The notes under the pieces are model-generated. The model ran no database searches, was not told where the DNA came from, and was given only the letters and a program-made list of their open reading frames with translations. The translations under genes and the position numbers were made by a program. Of a DNA stretch of 64,000 nt, positions 19,101 through 27,768 are shown one piece after another; the first letter of the stretch is position 1; every line of letters begins with the position of its first letter. The stretch comes from Flavobacteriales bacterium (GTDB lineage Bacteria; Bacteroidota; Bacteroidia; Flavobacteriales_D; Parvicellaceae), in assembly GCA_020635565.1 (NCBI GenBank), contig JACJZN010000009.1:62001-126000 (forward strand), given 5' to 3'.

Positions 19101-20947
19101 AAATAATCTGTGATGGTTACTTCATGAGTGGTAGAGTCAAAACAAACATCACTAACGACTCTTACAACATCAAAACTTCCTAAAATGGACGCGTCTGTGT
19201 CAATTTCACCCGTGAGGGAATCCACGATCAGATCAGGATAATCCGGACTGTAAAAATAACTGGTAACTAATGTTCCTGTTTCCGTGTGAATCGAATCCGG
19301 AAAAACGTTGATCACATCTAGAATACACATGTTGTAGTCCTCGTATGTGAAATAGGAGTTCAACTGTTTGACATAAACATGGGAACTGTCTAATTCTGGA
19401 CATAGTCCGCCTGTAAAGTAATAAATGGCAGTTAAAGTGTCTTTTTTAGCAGAATTCCAGTTAACAAGGCCGTTCACACTATCTGTGAAAACCAGATTCG
19501 TATCAGTAGACCAGAAATATCCATTACCAGGAGTTATGATGGAGTCAAAAGGAATTACAAAAGCTGGGTCTGTGAAGGCACAGATCGTATCCTCCAGATA
19601 GAATCCGGGATCTGAAGCTGGTGCAATTGAAATGTTAAATGTGTCAATACCGGAGCATACGTTGGGTTGATTATAAATGGTATATGATCCGGGTAGCGTA
19701 TTAACAAGATCAATAGTACCTGTAGCTGAATCAACATAAATATCAGGTTGCAAAGTGTAGAAATTTGTGCTGTTAGGCGATGCAATGAAGTTTGGAGAGT
19801 AAGAAGTTCCTCCGTTCACACATTTCACGTTTGATCCAAACGTGAAAGTTGAATCCAGTACAGGTGTCAGGTCGATATTCACAAAACTACCATTGGTACA
19901 GCCATCTGCCGTTAGAATATTAAGTATATAGGTCCCGGATGGGATATTGAATAGAGTGTCTGCTGTATTGTAATAGCTAGTTGTGGAATCAGCGGTAATT
20001 AATCGAAGGGTATCTCCTAAAGGATTAGTCCATAAATATTGAACAGGAAAGACTCCCAAAGTAGTTGCGGTTAAATATGAATTTTGCGAATATTCGCAGA
20101 TGTCATTCCCCTGTGCAAGAGTCAATTGACAATGTGGTTCTACTTCAACTATTATGGTGTCTGATCCCTGACACGGTAAATTCCCTACCGTATAGATTAC
20201 TTGATGGGAACCTACTCCGGCAGTAACGGGATCAAATTGTCCGGTCGATGGATTAATACAAGATCCACATGAAGAACTCCAAACACCACCTCCAGTTGCA
20301 GCTGAGAGTGTAAGGACGGCACTAGTATCTGTTAGGGTCGGTGGCGGTGCTATGGTAGCATCAAATGCTCCAGTTCCAGCAAGTCCAGGGCCAGAGCATA
20401 ATTCTAGGGTAAAGCTTGTAAGCACATCATCATAATCATGTGCGATGATCATGATCTGTTGACCAACCGTAACATAGGGAGGAGCAACGATACTCGGACA
20501 ACCTGTACATGTATTGCCGAATTGGGTACACCCTACAGATTGAGATGAGAAGTTACACGCGATCTGATTGTTACTATCCAGTACTGCTGTACAAGGGTCC
20601 ATTCCCGGAGGAATATTGTATACGACAAAGTCTAGATGTCCAATAGGTAAATTCCCTTGTATTTTTAGATTCAACGGTCCTGAAGAAGTTATTTGGAGTA
20701 AAACAAATCCAAATCCGAAATCATTACCATTCTCTCCTGTTCCACATCCCTGAGGATTCATGAAATCAAAAGGAGGGCCCGCAGCGTAATCCAAAAATGG
20801 ATAGCTTTGAGATACTCCAGGTTGACAAATTGAAGCCTGGATATTGCAGTTGGATTGTGCTAGGTTGTTCTTTTGTATTCCAAACAAAACAAAAAGACAC
20901 AATAATTTAAATGCTAATAAGTGCTTTTTCGAAATAAGGTAGTTCAC
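16196..20947 (-). CDS. Giant T9SS type B surface protein (CHU_C/gliding motility-type sorting domain)
   Basis: A 1583-residue secreted protein. A GTG start at 20947 precedes a signal peptide (about 1-31). The N-terminal part (32-360) is Cys-rich with Ig/PKD-like strands. Nine beta-sandwich repeats of about 81 residues follow at 365-1092, then a Cys-rich region. The C-terminal 90 residues (from SGITPNNDNINDTW, through FNRWGDQVWE and PPGVYYYSIE) form the gliding-motility CHU_C, type B sorting domain. It should be exported by the T9SS and held on the surface with its PorP/SprF partner encoded next. An adhesin role is inferred from architecture. No in-frame ATG precedes the signal peptide, supporting GTG. 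Confidence 0.9.
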   Translation of the reverse strand: MNYLISKKHLLAFKLLCLFVLFGIQKNNLAQSNCNIQASICQPGVSQSYPFLDYAAGPPFDFMNPQGCGTGENGNDFGFGFVLLQITSSGPLNLKIQGNLPIGHLDFVVYNIPPGMDPCTAVLDSNNQIACNFSSQSVGCTQFGNTCTGCPSIVAPPYVTVGQQIMIIAHDYDDVLTSFTLELCSGPGLAGTGAFDATIAPPPTLTDTSAVLTLSAATGGGVWSSSCGSCINPSTGQFDPVTAGVGSHQVIYTVGNLPCQGSDTIIVEVEPHCQLTLAQGNDICEYSQNSYLTATTLGVFPVQYLWTNPLGDTLRLITADSTTSYYNTADTLFNIPSGTYILNILTADGCTNGSFVNIDLTPVLDSTFTFGSNVKCVNGGTSYSPNFIASPNSTNFYTLQPDIYVDSATGTIDLVNTLPGSYTIYNQPNVCSGIDTFNISIAPASDPGFYLEDTICAFTDPAFVIPFDSIITPGNGYFWSTDTNLVFTDSVNGLVNWNSAKKDTLTAIYYFTGGLCPELDSSHVYVKQLNSYFTYEDYNMCILDVINVFPDSIHTETGTLVTSYFYSPDYPDLIVDSLTGEIDTDASILGSFDVVRVVSDVCFDSTTHEVTITDYFDPHFTYPVTQWCQYDTDVQPDTVRSGGGEFSATPGGLVIDIESGLIDMDLSLPGVYSIKHKTFGPCGDSTYFTFEVLDVPDPSFAYSATAFCDMTGILPPSFVASAGGYFASGNGLVIDSLTGAIDFDLSHDGTYTITRYTDTLNNCYAFTSLVLTIGTTKDPYFTFDNLSYCQNLGDPVPDSIAATGGTFTASPSGLNINSLTGLIDLSASIANTYDIRYVTSGTCKDTAYFTMDILSVPSSNFGYASYAYCDAAATGVISPTFVDNPGGIFSALSGLSLNTSNGDIDLDASTNGLYSIQYITSGVCPDTTLRSFTVGTTPAVTLSYSSSTFCQNDPYQYPNVSVSGGTFSSSSSGIWISSISGTIYTYYSLPGTYTIYYTSPGACNSTTSFDVTITSSPYTTFSYPLSYYCSYNGTVSPSVMPSISGGTFSAASGLNINGTTGAIDFSTSTPGTYIIYYTTPGTCPTTATYTMSVHPSVCDCNASLPAFEAQINGNPANINDLKLCYGDTLDISTPLGSTWNNHPLYPGSSVPYSPQLGMDIYNCPPTNFAPNDLYNGNSCYSGYSPDQTGHSWRIINDTANFQPFVNTFDDTTLYMVPYTMYNSNTVTVYNSTLGNRCYAVDSIEVIFLPEIHNTFTENCLDSSVTVQLAGGLPSADGSMFSISNITPLAATANPSSIGHNGISTIYPVLNGDSYGLTVMDANGCYNTFSSSNFIGTPRSFAGNDTIYCSLNGTLNGNIPPFGYGYWTIPSEIAITDTMINNANFIADQEGTYTLIWTNATSSVCETKDTIVIDVSNINYYSNVTETFCYALEGIIELDADGGFPPYLYSIDGGANFKPTPLFEALSDGDYVVVVSDQKNCQVADTVTINLSAPCELIFYSGITPNNDNINDTWFVEGLPNDGTFPCSIFNRWGDQVWETGSYNNFDSAWDGTNSYGNDLPPGVYYYSIEIGEKTFTGYIELTR
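17672..19855 (-). repeat. Nine ~81-residue repeats in the type B adhesin
   Basis: Nine consecutive repeats with the pattern F-x-Y then Cys, G-G-x-F, S/G-L-x-I, T-G-x-I-D-x2-x-S, G-x-Y-x-I-x-Y and a second Cys. The Cys pairs are 53-61 residues apart (376/431, 456/516, 541/602, 628/682, 708/763, 789/843, 869/924, 950/1003, 1029/1083). Each probably folds as an Ig-like sandwich locked by one disulfide. The first three repeats are the most divergent. Confidence 0.85.
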
Positions 20948-21124
20948 TCGTGGTTAAATCTTTCAGGTTTACTGTGGCACCAAATTACTAAAAATAATCA
21001 TCTTACAAATAGATGTTCAATATTTACAGTTTTCGAATAAAATGAACTTTGCATATGGATTATAGTTTTGAGATTTATGAAGTTGTTAGAATAAAATTTG
21101 GTGATTTGAAGTGTTCTTTTGAGT

Positions 21125-21132
21125 TATCTTTG
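21125..21132 (+). promoter_or_regulatory. Candidate -7 box for tsaB, next to the start codon
   Basis: TATCTTTG followed by C is a full match to the -7 consensus and ends 8 bp before the tsaB ATG (21141). A TTG lies 16 bp upstream (21106-21108), slightly short of the usual spacing. The rest of the 193 bp intergenic region up to the divergent adhesin gene shows no other clear signal. Confidence 0.5.
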
Positions 21133-21140
21133 CTTGAATT

Positions 21141-21806
21141 ATGAGTGGATTAATCCTAAACATAGAAACTTCGGGAAAAACATGTTCCGTTTGTCTTGGA
21201 AGAGAGGGACAGATCATCGGTTTGAATGAGGTTCATCCAGAAGGTTATGTGCATGCTGAGGAACTGAACGTACTTATTCTCGATCTGTTGAAGGAGCATG
21301 ATCTTAGAATGAGTGATTTGAATGCAGTTGCCGTATCTGCTGGTCCAGGATCTTATACAGGCTTACGAATTGGAGTAGCCAGTGCGAAAGGGATTTGTTA
21401 TGCGCTAGGAATTCCGCTAATAGCGTTGAATTCGCTGGAGATTATGATGGAGGTGTACAAGCAATGGTTTAAAATGGAAGAAGCAGTTTATGTCCCTATG
21501 ATTGATGCCCGAAGGATGGAAGTATATATGGCTGCTTATAAAAACAGATCTGAAATCATTGCTCCAAAAGCTCAGGTGATAGATGAAACATTCATGAAAG
21601 ATGTTGCAGGTGGTGTTATACTATTTGGAGATGGGGCGGATAAATTAAGTGATTTGAATTTTCCTGAAAATATACTCATTAAGCAAGGTTTTAGAACTTC
21701 TGCATCTGGGATGGTTGAACTGTCCTATGATAAGTTTAAAGCAGGAGTTTTTGAAGATGTGGCGTACTTTGATCCATTGTACCTGAAAGAGTTCAATTCG
21801 AATTAG
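21141..21806 (+). CDS. tsaB: tRNA N6-threonylcarbamoyladenosine biosynthesis protein TsaB
   Basis: A 221-residue ASKHA-fold protein. It has the N-terminal phosphate-binding strand ILNIETSGKTCSVCL (residues 5-19) and the TsaB signature SAGPGSYTGLRIGVASAKG (about 71-89). It partners TsaD and TsaE in making t6A37 in tRNAs that read ANN codons; neither partner is in the window. Length is normal for TsaB. The downstream membrane glycosyltransferase starts 4 bp after the stop and is probably co-transcribed. Confidence 0.94.
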   Translation: MSGLILNIETSGKTCSVCLGREGQIIGLNEVHPEGYVHAEELNVLILDLLKEHDLRMSDLNAVAVSAGPGSYTGLRIGVASAKGICYALGIPLIALNSLEIMMEVYKQWFKMEEAVYVPMIDARRMEVYMAAYKNRSEIIAPKAQVIDETFMKDVAGGVILFGDGADKLSDLNFPENILIKQGFRTSASGMVELSYDKFKAGVFEDVAYFDPLYLKEFNSN

Positions 21807-21810
21807 ATAG

Positions 21811-23220
21811 ATGATTTGGTCAATAAATGATAAAGACAGGCAGCAATTAATTGCTATCGTTTTACTGGTCTTTATTCTTAAAGTGATTCTTCTGTCTTTT
21901 AGTCAAACTACAGATCCTGATGCGGTCGTCCGAATTCTACAGAGTTTGGACTGGAAAAATGATCCACATTGGATAGGAAGTAACGTTTGGGGTCCGTTCA
22001 ATTATTATCTAAATGGATTGGGACTTTTATTTTACGATGATGTGATTTTTACTCCAAAAATCATCAATATACTTTTTAGTGCCTTCACCATTCTTCCATT
22101 ATACGGGTTTCTAAAATTGAATCAGAGTCATTATGTATCACTGATTGGTAGTTTACTTTTCGTATTGTCGCCACTGGTTTTTAGAAATTCGCTTATGGCA
22201 ATGACAGAAACACCATACCTATTTTTTGTGGTGTTGTCTATGTGGAAATTTCAACGTTTCTTAACTTATTGCGCACGGATGGACGTAGTGTTTTCGGGTT
22301 TCTGGATAACCATCGCAGCAGGGTTTAGGTATGAAGCATGGGCATTAATGTTTGTTTTCTGGTTAATGCTTATCGTAAAGAAAGAATTTAGGGTGTCAAT
22401 TTTATTTGCTGGTGTTGCTGGACTATTTCCTCTTATTTGGCTCGTAAGTAATCATGTTTATATGAATGACTTATTCTGGAGTTTGAAGGGGAACAATCAT
22501 TGGACACTAGATATCATGAAGACAAATGATAATGTATCAATGGAAGGATGGTTGCGCAGGATCTGGTTCATTCCTTTTATGTTCTATATCGGTTTAGGAC
22601 CGATTTTTATTCTATATTTTTTTAGGGGTTTTTTCCAATCAAGGTCAAGATTATGGACGATCCCTTTTGTTGCAGTATTAGCCTTGTTAATGTATAAATC
22701 GTTAAACGGAACCTTACTTCATCATCCGAGATTTGGACTAACTCTACTTTTACTTTCTCTTCCATTCGTAGGAGAGGGAATCAGATTAGCTCGGGATAGA
22801 GTTCGGTCGAAATTGGGCATTGCATCTGCTTTTTTACTGATGATAGGCGGGAGTTTTATTTACAATATAGACAATATAGAGCCATTACCTAGTTTGAAAA
22901 ATCAAGCTTGCCTAAACAGTTTGACCGAAATTGAACGATTTACAAATCACAAGTCAGTTGTGTTCATTGATTTTATTGGATGGGAGGAAACCTATTTTTA
23001 TGCACTAAGGTTGAGTAAGAGTGTTAAAAAGGTGATTATAATAGGCGGTTATGACAGTGAAGAAGAGATCAATGCAAAATTTAATGAATTACTTGTGACC
23101 GAAGACGAAAAATGGGTTGTTTACGGTAAAGGGAAAAACAAGGAAGAAATTCAGTTTGTAAAATTAACGGATATGGAAAATGCCGAGTCCATCAGAACTT
23201 TAATTCTTCTCGAGGAGTAG
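21811..23220 (+). CDS. Polytopic GT-C type glycosyltransferase (GT39/PMT-like)
   Basis: A 469-residue membrane protein with about 10-11 hydrophobic helices and a soluble C-terminal domain (about 360-469). The first extracytoplasmic loop carries Asp35 and Asp37 in TTDPDAVVR, the position of the catalytic or metal-binding acidic motif in GT-C glycosyltransferases that use polyprenyl-phosphate sugars. MAMTETPYLFF near residues 130-140 also resembles this superfamily. The donor, acceptor and product are unknown; envelope glycan or glycoprotein synthesis is inferred. It overlaps the end of the convergent waaA gene by 21 bp. Confidence 0.72.
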   Translation: MIWSINDKDRQQLIAIVLLVFILKVILLSFSQTTDPDAVVRILQSLDWKNDPHWIGSNVWGPFNYYLNGLGLLFYDDVIFTPKIINILFSAFTILPLYGFLKLNQSHYVSLIGSLLFVLSPLVFRNSLMAMTETPYLFFVVLSMWKFQRFLTYCARMDVVFSGFWITIAAGFRYEAWALMFVFWLMLIVKKEFRVSILFAGVAGLFPLIWLVSNHVYMNDLFWSLKGNNHWTLDIMKTNDNVSMEGWLRRIWFIPFMFYIGLGPIFILYFFRGFFQSRSRLWTIPFVAVLALLMYKSLNGTLLHHPRFGLTLLLLSLPFVGEGIRLARDRVRSKLGIASAFLLMIGGSFIYNIDNIEPLPSLKNQACLNSLTEIERFTNHKSVVFIDFIGWEETYFYALRLSKSVKKVIIIGGYDSEEEINAKFNELLVTEDEKWVVYGKGKNKEEIQFVKLTDMENAESIRTLILLEE

Positions 23221-24450
23221 TTCCTTTACTTTTTCAAATACGATCTGAGTCGCGCCTTGATGCTTGTATACGAACTCACGACAAGTATTCTGACATTGAT
23301 ACAATAAAGACGGGTCATCCAATAATTTATTAAGGGAATCATTGAAGTCTTGTTCTTTGATACTGAAACTTCCTCCCTCTTTTGCGAGTTCGATGCCTTC
23401 TGGATATTTTCGGATATTCCCTCCATAGATCAACGCATTACCCATAGCACATGCTTCAAGAATGTTATGCAGAGAATTTGTAAAACCACCTCCAATAAAT
23501 GCAATATCCCCATACTGGTATAAGTTGGATAGCATACCGATATTGTCGATTAAAATAATCTTGGTTGTACTAACATTGTCCTTGTTCAATCTTGAGTATC
23601 TGGTCATTCCTCTCTCAATCTTGGATTCTATTTCTTCCAAATGAGTAGATGAGATGTTATGAGGCGCGATAATTACTTTAAGATCATCTCGTATGTATTC
23701 ATTCAAGTAGTTGGTGAGTAGACCTTCTTCTATTGGCCAACTGCTACCTGCAATCAGTATTTTTCCTGATTTTGCAAATTGCTCAATCAGAGGAACCGGA
23801 GTGCATCTTTCTGCATTTTGAATTACTTTGTCGAATCTGGTGTCGCCAGAAATCCCAGTATTTTTGAAGCCATTTTCTTTTAGCACACTTTCACTGCGAT
23901 CATTGATGCAAAGAATACTGTTGATTTCCTGCATTATACTTTTCTGCCAACCAGCAGCCTTTTTAAAGTAAAACTGTGTTTCCCTAAAGTTGCTACTGAA
24001 ATAGATGGTTGGGATTTTTCTGTTTTTTAGTTCGTTCAGGAAATTAAACCAAAAATCATATTTCACAAAAATGGCTAAACAGGGCTTTACACAATTCAGA
24101 AATTTTCTTGCATTTTTCTTTGTGTCAAGAGGAAGGTAGAAAATCCCTTCAACTAATGGATAATTTAACGCGGTTTCATAACCTGATGGGCTAAAGAAAG
24201 TCACCAGTATTTTCTTTTTCTTCAGATTGGGATCCTCTTTTATTTTTTCAATGAGAGGTTTAGCCATTTCAAATTCTCCCATGGATGAAGCGTGGATCCA
24301 GATGACATCAGATAGATTGGATTTTTGTAATTCAGAAAACCAATTCTTCCTTCCTTCCACCCATTTAATAGCTTTGTTGGATCCCAACATTCCAGATGTA
24401 AGTACCCCAAGACCATAAGATCTGATTCCTATGTTGTAGAGTAGCTTCAA
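23200..24450 (-). CDS. waaA: 3-deoxy-D-manno-octulosonic acid (Kdo) transferase
   Basis: A 416-residue GT30 family glycosyltransferase that adds Kdo to lipid A precursor at the cytoplasmic face of the inner membrane. N-terminal family motifs LYNIGIRSYG, KAIKWVEGRKNWF and HASSMGEFEMAKPLIE are present. The C-terminal GT-B domain has IAGSSWPIEE, FIGGGFTNSLHNILEACAMG and GNAL. The start is a TTG at 24450, supported by alignment with the usual WaaA N-terminus, since the next ATG would delete it. The TTG shares bases with the TGA stop of the preceding outer-membrane gene, so translation is probably coupled. Confidence 0.94.
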   Translation of the reverse strand: MKLLYNIGIRSYGLGVLTSGMLGSNKAIKWVEGRKNWFSELQKSNLSDVIWIHASSMGEFEMAKPLIEKIKEDPNLKKKKILVTFFSPSGYETALNYPLVEGIFYLPLDTKKNARKFLNCVKPCLAIFVKYDFWFNFLNELKNRKIPTIYFSSNFRETQFYFKKAAGWQKSIMQEINSILCINDRSESVLKENGFKNTGISGDTRFDKVIQNAERCTPVPLIEQFAKSGKILIAGSSWPIEEGLLTNYLNEYIRDDLKVIIAPHNISSTHLEEIESKIERGMTRYSRLNKDNVSTTKIILIDNIGMLSNLYQYGDIAFIGGGFTNSLHNILEACAMGNALIYGGNIRKYPEGIELAKEGGSFSIKEQDFNDSLNKLLDDPSLLYQCQNTCREFVYKHQGATQIVFEKVKELLLEKN

Positions 24451-25184
24451 TCCGCTGGTGCTTTACGATAAACAGGAAAGATCCATCCTACTCGGATTCC
24501 TATCATAAAATCTAGTCGATGACTGTTATAAGGTCCTTCCAGATCGATCTGATAATCTCTCATGCCTCTGGTAAAGCCTTGAATGAACTCTAAACCAACA
24601 TGAAAATTACTCAGGTTATTATTTCCGAGATGCTGATAACCAACGTATTGTTTGGTCATTAATCCCAAGGTCAATCGATCATAATAGATCACGTTCTCAT
24701 CATTCAATTGAGGAACGATGTAATTCTGATTGTCGATTCGAATCTTATGTCGAATAAATCCCAGTCCGAATTTCGCGATCAAACCTGAATTTGGATTGGG
24801 TCCGATCACAGGAAAAATACGACCTAGATTTACGCATCCAGTCAATCCTCTTTCATATACTTCCACATTGGCTGGCCCGCCATCATTGGCAACAATTTGT
24901 CGGTCTTCCGTGATTATTGGGTCAAGCAAGGTACTGATCTTAACGTTCTTGCTGAATAGAAATGTTCCCTCCAGATCGATCTGCCAATTAGAGGCCAATT
25001 TTACACCTCCATTAACACCAATGTTGCTGTTGATACCAAAATTATCAGCCATGTCCAGCAAAGGAATTTGTGCAGCATAACTAACACTTATCACAGGGGC
25101 AAGTATTGATGTGTCTCGGATGTTTTGTGCCTGAATGTTACCCGTTATCAAGATCACAACAGAAAAGAGTAAGCTTTTTATCAT
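24447..25184 (-). CDS. Hypothetical outer-membrane beta-barrel protein
   Basis: A 245-residue protein from the ATG at 25184, which gives a clean signal peptide (MIKSLLFSVVILITGNIQAQ). A longer form from ATG 25262 would add 26 residues before the signal and would lie 3 bp after queD. The mature part has alternating amphipathic strands and a terminal GIRVGWIFPVYR-type segment, resembling small porin-like outer-membrane proteins. No precise family was recognised. It overlaps the waaA start by 4 bp, linking it to LPS synthesis by operon only. Confidence 0.7.
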   Translation of the reverse strand: MIKSLLFSVVILITGNIQAQNIRDTSILAPVISVSYAAQIPLLDMADNFGINSNIGVNGGVKLASNWQIDLEGTFLFSKNVKISTLLDPIITEDRQIVANDGGPANVEVYERGLTGCVNLGRIFPVIGPNPNSGLIAKFGLGFIRHKIRIDNQNYIVPQLNDENVIYYDRLTLGLMTKQYVGYQHLGNNNLSNFHVGLEFIQGFTRGMRDYQIDLEGPYNSHRLDFMIGIRVGWIFPVYRKAPAD

Positions 25185-25265
25185 CAGATCATAACGGTCA
25201 ACCCAATTTAAAATTGCGCCTTTGGATAATTGGAACATACTCAATTCTTTATATGAGTTCATTAA

Positions 25266-25700
25266 TTAATTGTCTGATGCAAACCATTCAGCGTAACTAT
25301 TTCCTGTCTCACGAAGAAAGACATTATGAAGCGCTACATTTGAAGGAAGATGTTTTTTGATGATTCCTACAATTTCAATCAACATATTTTCGCATGTTGG
25401 TTGATAAGGTACATATCTAATACGATCATTTTTAGATTCCAATCCTTTGAATCTTGAATCTTCACGAAGTATCAAACGATGATCAAATTCTTCGTAAACA
25501 AAATTTCTTACGATCTTCTTGATATCCCCAAAATCCACTACCATTCCACAATCAGATAATCCACACTCATCTTTAGGTTCACCTATCACAGTCACACGTA
25601 GATGATATGAATGACCATGAATGTCTTTACACTTCCCCTCATAACCATCTAAAGCATGAGCGGTTTCAAAATCGAATTCTTTTGTCAAACGAATTTTCAT
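25266..25700 (-). CDS. queD: 6-pyruvoyl-tetrahydropterin synthase / 6-carboxytetrahydropterin synthase
   Basis: A 144-residue enzyme of the PTPS/QueD family. Zinc ligands are His15 in FETAHAL and His28 and His30 in DIHGHSY; Cys24 is the catalytic-position cysteine. FDHRLI (residues 72-77) and the late Glu in RETGNSYAEW complete the active site. It most likely makes 6-carboxy-5,6,7,8-tetrahydropterin for queuosine synthesis, though a pterin role cannot be excluded by sequence alone. No queC, queE or queF is nearby. The gene is divergent from the first KPVVYLY paralogue. Confidence 0.88.
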   Translation of the reverse strand: MKIRLTKEFDFETAHALDGYEGKCKDIHGHSYHLRVTVIGEPKDECGLSDCGMVVDFGDIKKIVRNFVYEEFDHRLILREDSRFKGLESKNDRIRYVPYQPTCENMLIEIVGIIKKHLPSNVALHNVFLRETGNSYAEWFASDN

Positions 25701-25777
25701 GCCGTAAAATTAGTACATTTATTGAACCTTGTATAACATCAGTTGTATTACCCTTACAAACCTCATTATTTAAAGAT

Positions 25778-26785
25778 ATGCTATTAAGAATTATCACCTC
25801 TTTCGGTTTGAGTTTATTGGTTCTTTTCATACAGGCCAAATTACCGGAATTTGTTCCTAGATTCAAGATCGTTTCAGATACTATAGATTCGAACATTCCT
25901 CCTGGACAATGCCTGGTCACTGGAGTGGTTACCTTTGAAGATAAAACAGTAAACGAAGCAGTGATTAAAGCTTATAACTATAATCATTCTTCCGGGGAGA
26001 GTGACCTGACTGTTCTGGTGAATTCCAATAAATTGGGACAATTTAGAATGAAAGTAGATACATCAACTTTTTACTTGACGGCATGGAAACCTGGAACAGG
26101 AACAGTTTACGTGGAAGGGGTTAAATTCAAGGATCAGCATCATTTGGTCGTTGAGATTTATTTGCCAGATGATGAGATGATGGACGTAGTGGAGAAACCA
26201 GTGGTTTATCTGTATAATGATAATGACACAAAGAATGTAACAGTTCAAGTGGAGACAAAGAATGAAATGCTATTTTCCTATCCTCAGATGAATGAAAAGA
26301 ATGAGTGGAATGTTCGTGTGAATGCGGATGGAATAAGAACAGATGACGGAAGAAATTATCCTTATTTGTTCTGGGAGGCGAGTTCCAAAGGTTTTGATTT
26401 CTATGCTCGTCAGGAGGGTAAGATTCTAGGACAGATTATTCAAACAGATTCTGTGATTAATTATCTGGAGAATAAATTGTATGATTTACACTTGAATAAT
26501 CGTGAAGTAACAGATTTTATCACTTACTGGGGGCCAAGAATTCAACAGAAGAATTTTGCTTTGATCCAATTCAAAGTTGATGATGAGGTCAATGAAATTG
26601 CAAATTTGAACATATCTCCACAACCAGATTGGACACGAAGAGTCTATATGGTTTTCACCGGTTTTGAAGAAGAGCCGATTATTGAAGTGATGAATGCTCC
26701 GATTATTGAAGAAGGATTAGTGAAAAGAGCAGGTTTCCATGCCGTAGAATGGGGTGGAACAGAAATAGAAAACATAAAACTATAA
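25778..26785 (+). CDS. Secreted KPVIYLY-domain protein, paralogue 1
   Basis: A 335-residue protein from the ATG at 25778, which gives a signal peptide (about 1-20); a longer frame extends into the queD region and was not used. Residues about 30-130 look like a carboxypeptidase-regulatory-like sandwich with Cys45. Residues 140-146 are KPVVYLY, opening a conserved domain with LFSYPQ, YPYLFWE, TDFITYWGPR and a terminal VEWGG. KPVIYLY-type domains occur in uncharacterised extracellular proteins of several phyla (recalled); no activity is known. First of three tandem paralogues, 2 bp from the next. Confidence 0.75.
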   Translation: MLLRIITSFGLSLLVLFIQAKLPEFVPRFKIVSDTIDSNIPPGQCLVTGVVTFEDKTVNEAVIKAYNYNHSSGESDLTVLVNSNKLGQFRMKVDTSTFYLTAWKPGTGTVYVEGVKFKDQHHLVVEIYLPDDEMMDVVEKPVVYLYNDNDTKNVTVQVETKNEMLFSYPQMNEKNEWNVRVNADGIRTDDGRNYPYLFWEASSKGFDFYARQEGKILGQIIQTDSVINYLENKLYDLHLNNREVTDFITYWGPRIQQKNFALIQFKVDDEVNEIANLNISPQPDWTRRVYMVFTGFEEEPIIEVMNAPIIEEGLVKRAGFHAVEWGGTEIENIKL

Positions 26786-26787
26786 CC

Positions 26788-27768
26788 ATGAAAAAGTTAA
26801 GTGCCACCTTAGTTCTATTCTTTTTCATCTCCGTTTGTGTTGCTGGGGTTAAATCAGAATTGGCAATGGGATACAAAATTCTGAAGGATACAGTAGATGC
26901 AACGGTTGAATCGGGGAAGTGTAAAATTTCTGGAATTGCTACGTATGACGGAGTTCCAATCGCTAATGCTGTAGTTTATGGCGAGAAAACAAGATCCGTT
27001 CGGACCAATGCTAAGGGTGAGTTTGAAGTTACCGTAGAGTCTACTGAGCAATATTTGATTGTAACGATGGATAGCGAGCGTGAGGGCTATCTGGAGGGGT
27101 ATAAGTTTACCGGAGGTCATTCGATAGATTGTGAGATCTACGTTCGGGATCTAAGCATGATGATTAACGTAGATAAACCGGTGATTTATCTTTACTCAGA
27201 CAATGATATTTCTGTAAACGTAGGATTGGAGACAAAAATGAATTTAGTGTTCACTTATCCCCAATTATCAGAGAATAATGATTGGAAAATGCATGTAGGA
27301 GCCTCAGGAATAGAGGATATGAAAGGAAAGTACTACCCTTATCTTTTCTGGGAAGGACAAACTGATGAGTTGACGTATTCGACTGATGATAACGCAATTA
27401 TTGGTGAGTTGGTGAAGACTGATAGTATCGTTCCCTATCTGGAGAAAACATTGTCTACTTATGGGTTGAATGAAACGGAGACAACTGATTTTATAACTTA
27501 TTGGGCTCCTCGTATGATCCAGTATGAATATGTGGTCACTCAATTTGATCTAGATGAATTAGTTTCTTCGATGGCTTCATTGGATGTTTCTCCTATTCCG
27601 GATCATCAAAGAAGATTGTATATGCTTTTTACTGGGTTCGATACTGAACCAGATATCCAACTGACAACTCCATCTTTTGAAGTAATTCCTTTCGAACGAA
27701 ACGGATTTACCTTATTGGAGTGGGGTGGTTCAGAAGTAAGTAGAATCCGATTATTTCGTGCATTATGA
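26788..27768 (+). CDS. Secreted KPVIYLY-domain protein, paralogue 2
   Basis: A 326-residue protein with a signal peptide (about 1-19) and the same plan as its neighbours: a carboxypeptidase-like sandwich (about 28-122, Cys45), KPVIYLY at 130-136, then VFTYPQ, YPYLFWEG, TDFITYWAPR and LLEWGG near the end. The ATG at 26788 was preferred to a start 39 bp upstream because it begins the signal peptide and sits 2 bp after the previous stop. It overlaps the third paralogue by 4 bp. Confidence 0.75.
   Translation: MKKLSATLVLFFFISVCVAGVKSELAMGYKILKDTVDATVESGKCKISGIATYDGVPIANAVVYGEKTRSVRTNAKGEFEVTVESTEQYLIVTMDSEREGYLEGYKFTGGHSIDCEIYVRDLSMMINVDKPVIYLYSDNDISVNVGLETKMNLVFTYPQLSENNDWKMHVGASGIEDMKGKYYPYLFWEGQTDELTYSTDDNAIIGELVKTDSIVPYLEKTLSTYGLNETETTDFITYWAPRMIQYEYVVTQFDLDELVSSMASLDVSPIPDHQRRLYMLFTGFDTEPDIQLTTPSFEVIPFERNGFTLLEWGGSEVSRIRLFRAL

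Noticed and set aside
20948..21140. tRNA or small RNA in the gap between the adhesin and tsaB
   Set aside because: No cloverleaf, no terminator and no conserved RNA motif seen; AT-rich spacer with only a -7 box.
25607..25777. N-terminal extension of the first KPVIYLY protein
   Set aside because: It is antisense to queD and would place a signal peptide internally; ATG 25778 gives a normal signal peptide.
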